A stretch of DNA of 64,000 nucleotides from Stenotrophomonas sp. 169. GTDB lineage: Bacteria; Pseudomonadota; Gammaproteobacteria; Xanthomonadales; Xanthomonadaceae. Each line of letters begins with the position of its first letter. The stretch's first letter is position 1. Both the position numbers and the translations under genes were made by a program. Where the stretch lies: assembly GCF_014621775.1 (NCBI RefSeq), contig NZ_CP061204.1:3430501-3494500 (forward strand), written 5' to 3'. Under the pieces are notes generated by a model. It was not told the DNA's origin, ran no database searches, and saw nothing but the letters and a program-made list of their open reading frames with translations. Shown one piece after another: positions 52,174 through 61,261 of the stretch.

Positions 52174-52788
52174 ATGCCGTCGATCCGCCCGCTTTGTATC
52201 GTCCTGCTCACCACCCTGATCGTCGGGCCGGGTTGTGCCATGTTCCGTTCGAGCGCGTCCAGCGCCCCGGAGCCCACCGAAACCGTTGACGCCAGCGCGT
52301 TGGGAGCGCCGATCAACCTGAAGCGCTTCATGGGCACCTGGTATGTGATCGGGCGCGTGCCCAATTTCATCGAGCGCGGGCATGTGGCCAGCGTCAATGA
52401 GTACACCCTGCGCGAGCCGCAGAAGATAGGCATCACCTACCGCTACCGCGATGGCTTCGGCGAACCCGTGCAGGAGATCCAGGCGCGGGCCTCTGTCGAT
52501 GAAGACAGCGGCAACCACAACTGGCGCACCTGGTTCTATCGCGTGGTCCCCACGCATTCGCGGGTGCTGGAAGTCGCGCCGGACTACTCCTGGGCGCTGG
52601 TCGGGTATCCGGGCCGCGAAATGGCGTGGATCTTCGCGCGCAAGCCGGAAATGGAAAACGCCCTGTACAAGCAGCTGGCCGAGCGCCTACGCGACGAATA
52701 CGGGGTGAACACCGACAAGCTCAAGCGCGTGCCGCAGCAACGCAGCCAGGTCGACCGCCTGGGTTACGAGGTCCCCAACAAGCGCTGA
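52174..52788 (+). CDS. Lipocalin family lipoprotein (Blc-like)
   Basis: A 204-residue bacterial lipocalin. Lipoprotein signal LCIVLLTTLIVGPGC with lipobox GPGC. The lipocalin signature is FMGTWYVIGRVPNFIERG. Later strands include GITYRYRDGFGEPVQEIQAR and YSWALVGYPGREMAWIFARK, as in Blc. Probably binds lipids at the outer membrane during envelope stress. It ends just before the GTAG repeat array. Confidence 0.88.
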   Translation: MPSIRPLCIVLLTTLIVGPGCAMFRSSASSAPEPTETVDASALGAPINLKRFMGTWYVIGRVPNFIERGHVASVNEYTLREPQKIGITYRYRDGFGEPVQEIQARASVDEDSGNHNWRTWFYRVVPTHSRVLEVAPDYSWALVGYPGREMAWIFARKPEMENALYKQLAERLRDEYGVNTDKLKRVPQQRSQVDRLGYEVPNKR

Positions 52789-52820
52789 GCGCCCCCGCAG
52801 GATCCACGGTAGAGCCGACG

Positions 52821-53003
52821 GTAGAGCCGACTTCACTCGGCTGCCCTCCACCAAGCCCGAGGTAGAGCCGACTTCAGTCGGCTGCCCTGCACCAAGCCCG
52901 AGGTAGAGCCGACTTCAGTCGGCTGCCCTCCACCAAGCCCCAGGTAGAGCCGACTTCAGTCGGCTGCCCTGCGTTGACACCAGCCGACTGAAGTCGGCTC
53001 TAC
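52821..53003. repeat. REP array: four direct GTAG units at 41-bp spacing plus one inverted
   Basis: GTAGAGCCGACTTCAGTCGG begins at 52821 (with one C for G change), 52862, 52903 and 52944, an exact 41-base period including the spacer CTGCCCTSCACCAAGCCC. An inverted copy (CAGCCGACTGAAGTCGGCTC) ends the array at 52981-53003. The inverted end unit can pair with any of the direct ones. Confidence 0.88.
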
Positions 53004-53345
53004 CCGAGCGCTACCCGAGTGCTTCTTGTGGCCGGACTGGCGCTGGCATGTGCAACGCGCGCAAGTGCGCCTTCCCTGAAGACGTCGATCCGGCCGGGAT
53101 TCAGCGCGATGCCCACCACCGCCATGGTCGGCGGAATCGGCACGATCAGGAGAAAGAAGAAGGGCACCCAGCAACGCTGAGCGTTGCGAGCGCGATGCCC
53201 TCCGCACTGCCGCGGCGAAGCATAGGACTACTGCCCCACTGTCGTAATAAGTGCCGCAGTGCGCGACAGCATCAGACGCGAAACCCGAGGATCTGGCTGT
53301 CGAGCAGTGATGCTGCCCGACAAAAAATTTCTTCTGGAGACCATC
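53004..53345. other. Gap upstream of the pore-forming toxin gene
   Basis: 342 bases between the REP array and the toxin start. No convincing gene. GGAG lies a few bases before the toxin GTG start. A short self-complementary AACGCTGAGCGTT occurs at 53173-53185. Confidence 0.4.
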
Positions 53346-55247
53346 GTGAAGCATTTACTACTCGCGGCCGCAATCACTGTTGTCCTTTCCACGAACACCG
53401 TCCATGCGACGGAGCCCGTCGCTGCCCACCACGGTCTGCTTGACCTGGCGCAGTTACAGGTCCTGCTCGGCCTGGAGAATCCGCACCCGACTGCGGGCTC
53501 CAGCCCGGACCAATCAATCGTCTGGTTAACCGACAGCGCATTGGCCCACGCCGACCGCCGTGCCACGGCAGTGGACGCCTACCGACGCGGCCACCCGGTC
53601 GCTGTGCTGCGGCAGGATCAGGACGCCGCAGTGGATACCGTGCTGCACGGTATCTTTGGCCTCTCATCTTCGGCCGCACTGACGATCTACGTGCGAGATC
53701 CAGACGGTTCACCCCACCTGCATACGGTGGCGGAGCTCCCGGAGTCGATTGGCGATCGTCAGCAGCTTGCGCGCACCCTCATCGAAAGCATCGACACCGC
53801 GTCCAAGGCGCTGCGCGGACCTGGGCCGTCGACGGCGGCTCCCTCCACCGATGGCGCAGAACTCGTCGCCCTGCCCGTCATGGTCTTCACCGAAACACAG
53901 TACGCGTCAACCGGCAATGGCGCCTTCGTCACAGTGCGCGGCGAGATCGTGCGTGATAGCGGCCGCGCCCACGACGCCTTGGTAGTGAGCGCGAAATCGA
54001 CCCACAACCTGAAGCCCCATGACAACGGGAAGTCCGGCCCAAGCATCGTCGTTCCAGGCAAGTACGAGTACTTTCTCCGCCTGTTCACCCCGGACAACAC
54101 CGGGGCCCTGCCCAAGCTCAGTGAATCACGGCCGGCCAGCTCACCATCAACCGACCTGAACATCAGCGAGTCGCACACCACCACGACCAGTTACGGTTTC
54201 GGACTGAGTCGCGAGGTGAGCGCGGGCTTGAACAAAGAGGGTCCCTCCGTGGGGGCGAAAGCGGCCTTCAGCTTTGACTTTTCGCGCTCTTACAGCACAA
54301 CCAACGCATTGTCCTTCACCGTAAAGGACTACTCGATCGGCGCCAATGCGGTGCAGACTCCAGCCCAGACCTCGCGCGTCTACTGGCAGATGCCATTGGC
54401 TTCAGTGATCGCCTCCAAGGCGGATTACTTCGGCAGGTCGCCGAGTGAAAGCAAAATGACGGCGTCAATGCGGCAGGTGACCGCCGAGGGGAGCGCGGTC
54501 TGGTTGATCCCCGGCACGTACGCCGGCACGATGAGCCTGTCCGCCGGCGGAAAAATCGACAACCTTGGGTTCGACGGCTCTGCCATAGATCACAAGCCCG
54601 ATCCATACCTTCAGCCCACTGCCTCGGTGAGCATCCGTGCGGACTCGCCTTACCTCACACGCGAAGTGACCGTCTTCATCCAGTCAAAAGCGGGCAACGG
54701 CGGCTGCCTGCGCGATGAACACGGCGTTGTGGTCCTGCGCCAGTGCCCGGATGTTGCACAGGACAACTGGATCGAAGACCTGCATGCACAGTGGCAACTG
54801 GATACCCAGGGCCGCTACTTCAATCGGGGCTCGAAGATGTGCATGCGGATCCTCACCTCGGGCTTGGCGCCAGGCGGAGGCGGGGAGATCGTGATGCAGA
54901 ACTGTTCGCTCAACCGCGACCAGCAATGGGAATGGCACACCGACCGTATCTATACCAAGCACGGGGATGGTCAATCGGAATGGCGCATGTTCGTCGGGCC
55001 GGGCGACATCGTCGGCGTGCGCACGACCGGCAAACCGGAGTACCAGCCCATTCCTTTCAACGTCAACCATGCATTGCTCAAGCCATGGTCCAGTTACCCC
55101 AGAAAGCCGGGGAGCACTGACTTCGTCCCGAAGTTGGGTGACCTCGGTCCCAACGATCCGATATCGGACGAAACGAAACTACTGGGCCCGCCGTTGGTGG
55201 AAGAACGCTGGGAACTGATCGTGCTGCGCCAGTCATTGCACCGCTGA
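53346..55247 (+). CDS. Secreted beta-pore-forming toxin, VCC/leukocidin-like, with lectin domain
   Basis: A 633-residue exported protein. The GTG at 53346 follows CTGGAG and gives a clean signal peptide (KHLLLAAAITVVLSTNTVHA). Residues about 25-150 form a pro-domain-like region. The middle (about 180-450) resembles the leukocidin/hemolysin fold of Vibrio cholerae cytolysin: LPVMVFTETQYASTGNGAFV, an alternating Ser/Thr pre-stem stretch SESHTTTTSYGFGLSREVSA, then AFSFDFSRSYSTTNALSF and SRVYWQMPLASVIA. Residues about 470-570 look like a ricin-type trefoil lectin (GGCLRDEHGVV, HAQWQLD, MCMRILTSG, DQQWEWHTD). Probably secreted and pore-forming on eukaryotic cells. Identification is by pattern recognition. 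Confidence 0.7.
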   Translation: MKHLLLAAAITVVLSTNTVHATEPVAAHHGLLDLAQLQVLLGLENPHPTAGSSPDQSIVWLTDSALAHADRRATAVDAYRRGHPVAVLRQDQDAAVDTVLHGIFGLSSSAALTIYVRDPDGSPHLHTVAELPESIGDRQQLARTLIESIDTASKALRGPGPSTAAPSTDGAELVALPVMVFTETQYASTGNGAFVTVRGEIVRDSGRAHDALVVSAKSTHNLKPHDNGKSGPSIVVPGKYEYFLRLFTPDNTGALPKLSESRPASSPSTDLNISESHTTTTSYGFGLSREVSAGLNKEGPSVGAKAAFSFDFSRSYSTTNALSFTVKDYSIGANAVQTPAQTSRVYWQMPLASVIASKADYFGRSPSESKMTASMRQVTAEGSAVWLIPGTYAGTMSLSAGGKIDNLGFDGSAIDHKPDPYLQPTASVSIRADSPYLTREVTVFIQSKAGNGGCLRDEHGVVVLRQCPDVAQDNWIEDLHAQWQLDTQGRYFNRGSKMCMRILTSGLAPGGGGEIVMQNCSLNRDQQWEWHTDRIYTKHGDGQSEWRMFVGPGDIVGVRTTGKPEYQPIPFNVNHALLKPWSSYPRKPGSTDFVPKLGDLGPNDPISDETKLLGPPLVEERWELIVLRQSLHR

Positions 55248-55298
55248 GCGCGGGCTGCACACCTGCAGATGTCCGCCGGGACACGCAGGCACGCGGGC

Positions 55299-55988
55299 TT
55301 ACCGGCGACTGTAATGTGCGACCAACCGGTCGCCCAGCATCTGCAGCAACTGCACCAGCACCAGCAGCAACACCACGGTGACCAGCGCCACATCGGTGTG
55401 CGAGCGCTGGTAGCCGTCGCGGAAGGCCAGGTCACCCAAGCCACCGGAGCCGATCGCACCGCCCATCGCAGTAAAGCCGATCAGCGCCACAGTGGTCACC
55501 GTTGCCCCGGCGATCAGGCCTGGGCGGGCTTCCGGCAGCAGTACGCGCGTCACCAGCTGCCAGGTCGTCGCCCCCATCGCCTGGGTCGCTTCGATGACGC
55601 CACGATCCACCTCACGCAGCGCGGTTTCCACCAAGCGCGCGTAGAACGGGGCCGCACCGATCACCAGCGGCACGATCGCGCCCCGCACGCCGAGCGAGGT
55701 GCCCATCAGCGCCAGCGTGACCGGGATCAGCACGATCATCAGGATGATGAAGGGCACCGACCGCAGCAGATTCACCACCAGTGCCAGTCCACCATAGGCA
55801 AAGGGGCGCCGGCGCATCCGCGGCGCGCCGAACAGATACAACAGCACCCCCAACGGCAGGCCGATGGCCAGCGTCAGCGGCAACGAGCCCGCCAGCATCA
55901 GCAGCGTATCCAGCGTGGCCTGGCCGATGTCGGCCCACTTGCCCGCATCGAGATGGCGGAAGAACCCGCCGTTGCTTGCGATGATCAT
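55299..55988 (-). CDS. metI: Methionine ABC transporter permease
   Basis: A 229-residue inner-membrane permease with about five helices. The EAA-like coupling loop is [48 protein letters not shown] and [20 protein letters not shown] match MetI. The ATG overlaps the metN stop by four bases. No metQ follows; the next gene is the convergent toxin. Confidence 0.92.
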   Translation of the reverse strand: MIIASNGGFFRHLDAGKWADIGQATLDTLLMLAGSLPLTLAIGLPLGVLLYLFGAPRMRRRPFAYGGLALVVNLLRSVPFIILMIVLIPVTLALMGTSLGVRGAIVPLVIGAAPFYARLVETALREVDRGVIEATQAMGATTWQLVTRVLLPEARPGLIAGATVTTVALIGFTAMGGAIGSGGLGDLAFRDGYQRSHTDVALVTVVLLLVLVQLLQMLGDRLVAHYSRR

Positions 55989-56992
55989 CGACGCAGTTCC
56001 TCCACGTGCACGCCCGCCGCACTGAATGCTTGTTGCGCAGCCGCTTGGTCACCGCCGACCAGCGATACGATCAGCTGGCCATACGGGGTGTCCTTGATGC
56101 GGTCGATGCGACCGGACAGGATGTTGTAGTCCACCCCCGTCTGCCGGGCGACACTGCCCAGCAGGGGCTGGTAGGTGTCCCCGCCAAGAAAGGTCAGCCG
56201 CACGATGGTGCCGCCCACGGTATCGAAATCACGGTGCAGGGTGCCCTCATCCACGTGCTCGGACTCGCTGACGAACCGACGCGTCGTCGCGTGTTGCGGA
56301 TGCAGGAACACGTCGGTGACTGGACCGGTCTCCACCATGTGCCCCGCATCAAGCACCGCCACCCGGTCACAGACCCGGCGGATCACATCCATCTCGTGGG
56401 TGATCAGCACGATGGTCAGGCCGAGCTCGCGATTGATCTTCGCCAGCAATGCCAGCACCGAGGCCGTGGTCTGTGGATCCAGCGCGCTGGTGGCCTCGTC
56501 GCACAACAGGATCTGCGGCCGGGTGGACAACGCACGGGCGATACCGACACGCTGCTTCTGTCCCCCGGACAGCTGCGCGGGATACTTGTCGGCGTGATCC
56601 TGCAAGCCCACGGTCTGCAGCAGCTCGGCGACGCGCGCATCGATTTCCGCGCGCGGCGTGCCGGCCAGTTCCAAGGGAAAGGCGACATTGCCGGTCACGG
56701 TGCGTGAGGACAGCAGGTTGAAGTGCTGGAAAATCATGCCGATGCGCCGCCGCAGCGTGCGCAGCCCCTGCGCATCCAGCGCGGTGACGTCCTCGCCGTC
56801 GATCAGCAGGCGCCCACCGGAAGGCTCTTCCAGGCGGTTGATCAAACGGATCAGGGTCGACTTGCCGGCACCGGAGTGGCCGATGATGCCGAACACCTCG
56901 CCTGCCTGGATGGTCAGGTCCAGCGGCTGCAGCGCACTGACGGCGCGGCCAGCCACGGCATAGGATTTGTGCAGGCGCTGGAACTCGATCAC
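55985..56992 (-). CDS. metN: Methionine ABC transporter ATP-binding protein
   Basis: A 335-residue MetN. Walker [19 protein letters not shown]-loop [16 protein letters not shown] signature [15 protein letters not shown], Walker [14 protein letters not shown]-loop [12 protein letters not shown]. The C-terminal NIL domain ([20 protein letters not shown], then [14 protein letters not shown]) senses methionine and inhibits the transporter. Imports methionine together with MetI and a MetQ lipoprotein not found here. Confidence 0.95.
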   Translation of the reverse strand: MIEFQRLHKSYAVAGRAVSALQPLDLTIQAGEVFGIIGHSGAGKSTLIRLINRLEEPSGGRLLIDGEDVTALDAQGLRTLRRRIGMIFQHFNLLSSRTVTGNVAFPLELAGTPRAEIDARVAELLQTVGLQDHADKYPAQLSGGQKQRVGIARALSTRPQILLCDEATSALDPQTTASVLALLAKINRELGLTIVLITHEMDVIRRVCDRVAVLDAGHMVETGPVTDVFLHPQHATTRRFVSESEHVDEGTLHRDFDTVGGTIVRLTFLGGDTYQPLLGSVARQTGVDYNILSGRIDRIKDTPYGQLIVSLVGGDQAAAQQAFSAAGVHVEELRR

Positions 56993-57355
56993 GGGGTCGA
57001 CTCACCAAGGGGGCGAACAGGGGGCGTGCAGCCTATCAGCACGGGCGCAGCAGCGCCCGTACCGGCAGATCGAATGATATTCCGTCTGCTTCTAAGCAAC
57101 CGTGATCGACCGTCGTTTACGGCGCTGCCGGGTACGTCAACGGCCGGTGGCGATCCGCCCGCAATGAAGATATGCGTTGGGCGTCGCTCGCCGGTCGTTG
57201 CGGAACTCTTCGCCGGCTTTCTGTCGCGTCACGACCAGCGCTCGTTTGATCGCAGCGTATGCCGGGCCGACGCGCGCGCACTTGGCCGCGAAGATGCGAA
57301 GCCGGAGGTCCGGCCGACGCTGCCGGATGCCGCGCCCGCTCCCATCCGCAGCAAC
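56993..57355. other. Gap upstream of metN and the divergent hypothetical gene
   Basis: 363 bases. GGGCGCAGCAGCGCCC (about 57044-57059) can form a small hairpin ahead of metN. I do not see a MetJ box or a recognisable SAM riboswitch. An in-frame extension of the following plus-strand gene exists, but its sequence is not convincing protein. Confidence 0.35.
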
Positions 57356-58042
57356 ATGCTTCGCCTGAGATCACCGTTGGCGGTGGCCATCGGACTGCTG
57401 ATGGCCAGCCGGGTCGCACCGGCGGCCGCAGTAACCGAGGAGGCCGGCCTGATGACCGTGCAGGCAGCCTCGTCGGCGTCAGGGTCGGCGATGGCCTGCG
57501 GGCGGCCGACGCTGGCCACTTTGGTCGGTGCCCGTCTCTACCCCGGTCCGTGGCTGGGTGCGCTGGCCGAACTGGAACTGGGCGGCACGCAGCGACCCGG
57601 GCCGGTCCCGACAGCGCTACGAAGCATCCGGCAAAAGCGCAGCGTGTCCGGACCACAGCATCCGATGCGCCCGCGCAGCCGACGTCTCGCCCCCCTGATC
57701 GAACAATGCCGGACGATCCGCCCCTTGCAGCAAACGCTGCCCCATGTGGAAAACGCGTTGGCATCCGTTGCCCGGCCCGACGACATCGCCCTCCTGCGGG
57801 GCCACAAACTACGCGCGCTGGGCGGATGCCTTGCTGAAGTGCGCAAAAACCTCAACACCATGCAATCGCGACTGCAAGGGCTCAGGCAGACCATTGCCCA
57901 GCGCGATCCAACACCCACAGGCATCGATATCCCGCGTATCGCGGCACTTGACCGGCTGATCAAGCGGGTCGAACGACTGTCGACGACGACGGTCGCCACG
58001 CTGCACATGGTCAACCAACGCATCCTCGATGCGATGGACTGA
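57356..58042 (+). CDS. Hypothetical exported protein
   Basis: A 228-residue protein of unknown family. The start is chosen because it gives a signal-like N-terminus (MLRLRSPLAVAIGLLMASRV, cut near APAAA). The mature part has a Cys in MACGRPTLATLVGARLYPGP and a C-terminal helical region (VENALASVARPDDIALLRGH, LAEVRKNLNTMQSRLQGLRQ, RLIKRVERLSTTTVATLHMV), perhaps a coiled coil. Third codon positions are strongly G/C, supporting this frame over the long frame on the other strand. Confidence 0.55.
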   Translation: MLRLRSPLAVAIGLLMASRVAPAAAVTEEAGLMTVQAASSASGSAMACGRPTLATLVGARLYPGPWLGALAELELGGTQRPGPVPTALRSIRQKRSVSGPQHPMRPRSRRLAPLIEQCRTIRPLQQTLPHVENALASVARPDDIALLRGHKLRALGGCLAEVRKNLNTMQSRLQGLRQTIAQRDPTPTGIDIPRIAALDRLIKRVERLSTTTVATLHMVNQRILDAMD

Positions 58043-58101
58043 TCCCGCTGATCGGTTGGGTGGGCCCGATCCACCCCGCTCACGCTGCCTGCGTGGCCGC
58101 C

Positions 58102-58998
58102 TCAGGGATGGTCCAGCGGCATCGGCGGGGCCTGCCGGTTCACCCGCTCCCGGTGCAGCAGGTAAAGCCCGGAGGCGACGATGATCGCCGCCCCACTCCA
58201 CGTCCAGGCGTCAGGTAACTGCTGCCAGAACAGCAGATCCCAGCCGATCACCCAGACCAGCCCGGTGTACTCCAGCGGGGCGATCATTGATGCCTCGCCC
58301 AGCTGGAATGCCCGGGTCAGGGCGATCTGCCCGAGCGCCCCCGCCAGCCCCATCCCCGCCACCAGCGGCGCATCGGCCAGCCGCATCGGCACCCAGTCCG
58401 ACCAGGCCAGCAAACCGGCACCGAGGGCCATGATGACCAGAAACCACACCACCATGGACTGGGACGTATCGGTACGGGTCAGCAGGCTGACGGTGATCGC
58501 CGCAATGGCGTAGGCCGTCGCGGCGACCAGCACCATCAGGCCCGGGATGGAGATGAATCCGTCCACGCCCGGCCGCAGCACCACCACCACGCCCAGCAGG
58601 CCGATGCCGATGGCCACCCACCGCCGTGGTCCCACCCGCTCGCCCAGCAGCGGCACCGACAAGGCGGCGATGATCAGCGGCGCGACGAAGTAGATGCTGT
58701 AAGCGGTGGAAAGCGGCAGATCGCGCAGGGCGAACACGAAGCAGCCGATCATGACCATGCCCAGCACGCCGCGCAGCAGGTGCAGGCCCCAGCGGCGCGG
58801 GATCAGCGAACGCGGGCCGGCGCTGGCCAGCACCCAGACCAGCACGAAAGGCAGCGAGGCGGCACCGCGCAGGAAGGTCACCTGTAGCGACGGATAGCCG
58901 GTGGAGAGCTGCTTCATGCCAGCGTCCATCAGCGAGAAACAGGCGACCGCGCCGATCATCCAGGCCACGGCACGCGAAGGAGAGCGTTGCAGGTTCAT
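58102..58998 (-). CDS. DMT/EamA family transporter
   Basis: A 298-residue membrane protein with ten helices in two EamA repeats. The first opens AVAWMIGAVACFSLMDAGMK with LQVTFLRGAASLPFVLVW. The repeat boundary is at IPGLMVLVAATAYAIAAITV, and the second ends ASMIAPLEYTGLVWVIGWDL. Resembles RhaT/YdcZ-type exporters; substrate unknown. Divergent from yajQ. Confidence 0.88.
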   Translation of the reverse strand: MNLQRSPSRAVAWMIGAVACFSLMDAGMKQLSTGYPSLQVTFLRGAASLPFVLVWVLASAGPRSLIPRRWGLHLLRGVLGMVMIGCFVFALRDLPLSTAYSIYFVAPLIIAALSVPLLGERVGPRRWVAIGIGLLGVVVVLRPGVDGFISIPGLMVLVAATAYAIAAITVSLLTRTDTSQSMVVWFLVIMALGAGLLAWSDWVPMRLADAPLVAGMGLAGALGQIALTRAFQLGEASMIAPLEYTGLVWVIGWDLLFWQQLPDAWTWSGAAIIVASGLYLLHRERVNRQAPPMPLDHP

Positions 58999-59075
58999 CG
59001 CCCATTATCGCGCCTGTTCCGGCAGGCTTCCAAGGCCGGTAGGTAGAATGGGGGGACTGACTACAGGAGCACCCC

Positions 59076-59558
59076 ATGCCTTCATTCGACGTTGTTTCCG
59101 AAGTTGACACACACGAGCTGACCAATGCGGTGGATCAGGCCAACCGCGAGCTGACCACCCGATTCGACTTCAAGGGCGTGGATGCCAAGTACATCCTGGA
59201 AGACGAGGTGATCTCGCAGTCCGCTCCCAGCGATTTCCAGCTGCAGCAGATGACCGACATCCTGCGTGCCCGCCTGTCAGCCCGCAAAATCGACACAAAG
59301 AGCCTGGAATTCGGCGACGTGGAAACCAACGTGGCCGGAGCACGGCAGAAAATCACCGTCAAGCAGGGCATCGAACAGAAGATCGCCAAGAAGATCGCTG
59401 CCACGCTCAAGGAAGCCAAGCTGAAAGTGGAAAGCCAGATCAACGGCGACAAGCTGCGCGTGACCGGCAAGAAGCGCGACGATCTGCAGGATGCGATGGC
59501 CCTGCTGAAGAAGACCGACTTCGACCTGCCGCTGCAGTTCGACAACTTCCGCGACTGA
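59076..59558 (+). CDS. yajQ: YajQ family cyclic-di-GMP-binding protein
   Basis: A 160-residue YajQ. MPSFDVVSEVDTHELTNAVD, ELTTRFDFKGVDAKYILEDE and the end TDFDLPLQFDNFRD are diagnostic. In Xanthomonas, Pseudomonas and Stenotrophomonas relatives, members bind cyclic di-GMP and regulate virulence genes through a LysR partner (established for the family). Monocistronic, followed by a large palindromic terminator. Confidence 0.95.
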   Translation: MPSFDVVSEVDTHELTNAVDQANRELTTRFDFKGVDAKYILEDEVISQSAPSDFQLQQMTDILRARLSARKIDTKSLEFGDVETNVAGARQKITVKQGIEQKIAKKIAATLKEAKLKVESQINGDKLRVTGKKRDDLQDAMALLKKTDFDLPLQFDNFRD

Positions 59559-59563
59559 CGCAT

Positions 59564-59644
59564 AAAAAGGGGACGGAGGGGATTAAGTCGTTTTCGACCA
59601 ACAACGCTGGCCGAAAACGACTTAATCCCCTCCGTCCCCTTTTT
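59564..59644. terminator. 33-bp-arm palindrome, second copy of the family at 15557
   Basis: Arms 59564-59596 and 59612-59644 are perfect reverse complements with a 15-base loop. Each arm starts AAAAAGGGGACGGAGGGG, and the first 27 bases equal those at 15557; the inner part differs. It begins six bases after the yajQ stop and has T-tracts on both strands, so it should end yajQ transcription. Confidence 0.85.
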
Positions 59645-59685
59645 TCCGCAACAATGACGTCCCCCGCCAGCTTGTCGAGCCCGCC

Positions 59686-60267
59686 ATGACCGAGTACGCG
59701 TTTCCGGCCGAAGGCCAGCCTTCCGAAGATCCCATCGCGGCCACGCGGCTGTGGCTGGAACGGATCGTGATCGGCCTGAACCTGTGCCCGTTTGCCAAGG
59801 CGGTGTACGTGAAGGAGCAGGTCCGCTACGTGCTCAGTGATGCGACCACGCCGGAGGCGCTGGTGGAGCAGTTGGCCGAAGAACTGGTGCTGCTGCGCGA
59901 TGCCTCGCCGGAGCAGATCGACACCACGCTGATCATCCACCCGGACGTGCTGACCGACTTCCTGGACTACAACGATTTTCTCGACAACGCCGACGCCGCG
60001 ATCGAAGCGCTCGACCTGCAGGGCATCCTGCAGGTGGCCAGCTTCCATCCGCAGTACCAGTTCGAGGGCGTTGCCGCCGACGATGCCAGCAACTACACCA
60101 ACCGCGCGCCCTACCCCATCCTGCACCTGCTGCGCGAAGACAGCGTGGCGCGCGCGGTCGATGCCTTCCCCGATCCGGACGTGATCGTGGAGCGCAACAT
60201 CCAGACGCTGGATCGGATCGGCGTGCAGGGCTGGTGGCGGCGCCTGCGCGGCGAAGACCTGTCGTGA
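59686..60267 (+). CDS. DUF1415 family protein
   Basis: A 193-residue soluble protein of the DUF1415 family. TRLWLERIVIGLNLCPFAKA (with its Cys) is the hallmark. LIIHPDVLTDFLDYNDFL, VASFHPQYQFEGVAADDASN and the ending VIVERNIQTLDRIGVQGW are also typical. Function unknown. Overlaps the following SDR gene by four bases. Confidence 0.9.
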   Translation: MTEYAFPAEGQPSEDPIAATRLWLERIVIGLNLCPFAKAVYVKEQVRYVLSDATTPEALVEQLAEELVLLRDASPEQIDTTLIIHPDVLTDFLDYNDFLDNADAAIEALDLQGILQVASFHPQYQFEGVAADDASNYTNRAPYPILHLLREDSVARAVDAFPDPDVIVERNIQTLDRIGVQGWWRRLRGEDLS

Positions 60268-61067
60268 GCATCGTGCCCGCCGTTGCGCCGTGGCCGACCG
60301 CCCCGCTCGCGGGCAAGGTGGTGCTGGTCACCGGCGGCGCCAACGGCATCGGCCGCGGGATCGCCCAAGCGGTACTCGGTGCCGGGGGCCAGGTGATGAT
60401 CGGGGACCTGGATGTGGACGCCGGCAAGGCATGTCTGGCGGAATGGAATCGCCCCGCCGACGCCGCGTTCCGCAAGCTGGACATCACCAGCGAGTCGAGC
60501 GTGCGCGGCTTCATCGAAGCGGCGCTGAAGCGTTTCGGACGGATCGACGGCCTGGTCAACAACGCCGGTATCGCCAGCGCGCACGGCACGCCGCTGGCCG
60601 ACATGACGTGGAGCGAATGGCAGCAGCGTCTGTCCTCGCTGCACGGCGCCTTCCTGTGCAGCAGACACGCGCTGCCCGCCTTGGCAGCCGATGGCGGTGG
60701 CGCCATCCTCAACATCGCCTCTACCCGTGCGCAGCAGTCCGAACCGCACAGCGAAGCCTACGCCGCGGCCAAGGGCGGGCTGCTGGCCTTCACCCACGCC
60801 CTGGCGATCAGTGCAGGGCCGGCCGTGCGGGTCAACAGCATCAGCCCTGGCTGGATCAGCACGGGCGCATGGCAGGCGCCCGCGCGGCGACGCACGGCCA
60901 AGCTCTCCAAGGCCGACCACGCGCAGCACGCGGTGGGCCGCGTCGGCCAACCGGAAGACATCGGTGCCCTTGCCGTCTACCTGCTTTCAGACATGGCGGG
61001 TTTCATCACCGGGCAGGACCATATCGTCGATGGCGGCATGACCCGCAAGATGATCTACGTCGACTGA
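60264..61067 (+). CDS. Short-chain dehydrogenase/reductase
   Basis: A 267-residue SDR oxidoreductase starting at a GTG that overlaps the DUF1415 stop. Cofactor motif VVLVTGGANGIGRGIAQA, NNAG motif GLVNNAGIASA, catalytic Ser in ILNIASTRAQ and the YAAAK Tyr/Lys pair. The Asp in MIGDLDVDA at the end of beta-2 favours NAD(H). Ends with DHIVDGGMTRKMIYVD. Substrate unknown. Confidence 0.92.
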   Translation: MSIVPAVAPWPTAPLAGKVVLVTGGANGIGRGIAQAVLGAGGQVMIGDLDVDAGKACLAEWNRPADAAFRKLDITSESSVRGFIEAALKRFGRIDGLVNNAGIASAHGTPLADMTWSEWQQRLSSLHGAFLCSRHALPALAADGGGAILNIASTRAQQSEPHSEAYAAAKGGLLAFTHALAISAGPAVRVNSISPGWISTGAWQAPARRRTAKLSKADHAQHAVGRVGQPEDIGALAVYLLSDMAGFITGQDHIVDGGMTRKMIYVD

Positions 61068-61261
61068 GAAGGAGCGGAGGGGGTCACGTCGAAACTGCCA
61101 CTGAGGCCAGGCCAACTGCGGCCTGACTGGCCCGAGTACCTTTTTCTGAAAGCAGCGTATCGCGACTTGCACCATCTTGGTTGGCGCAAGGGAAGGCCGC
61201 GCTGTGATGTCCACATGCGCGCACCGTGAATGGACCTCCGATACAACGCAGTGATCACTCC

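Noticed and set aside
52821..53003. Regular 41-base spacing considered as a CRISPR array
   Set aside because: Spacers are nearly identical to each other and the repeat is a REP palindrome; no cas genes.
57117..57764. Minus-strand 215-codon frame in the region upstream of metN
   Set aside because: No domain resemblance; the plus-strand frame 57356-58042 has a signal-like start and G/C-rich third positions.
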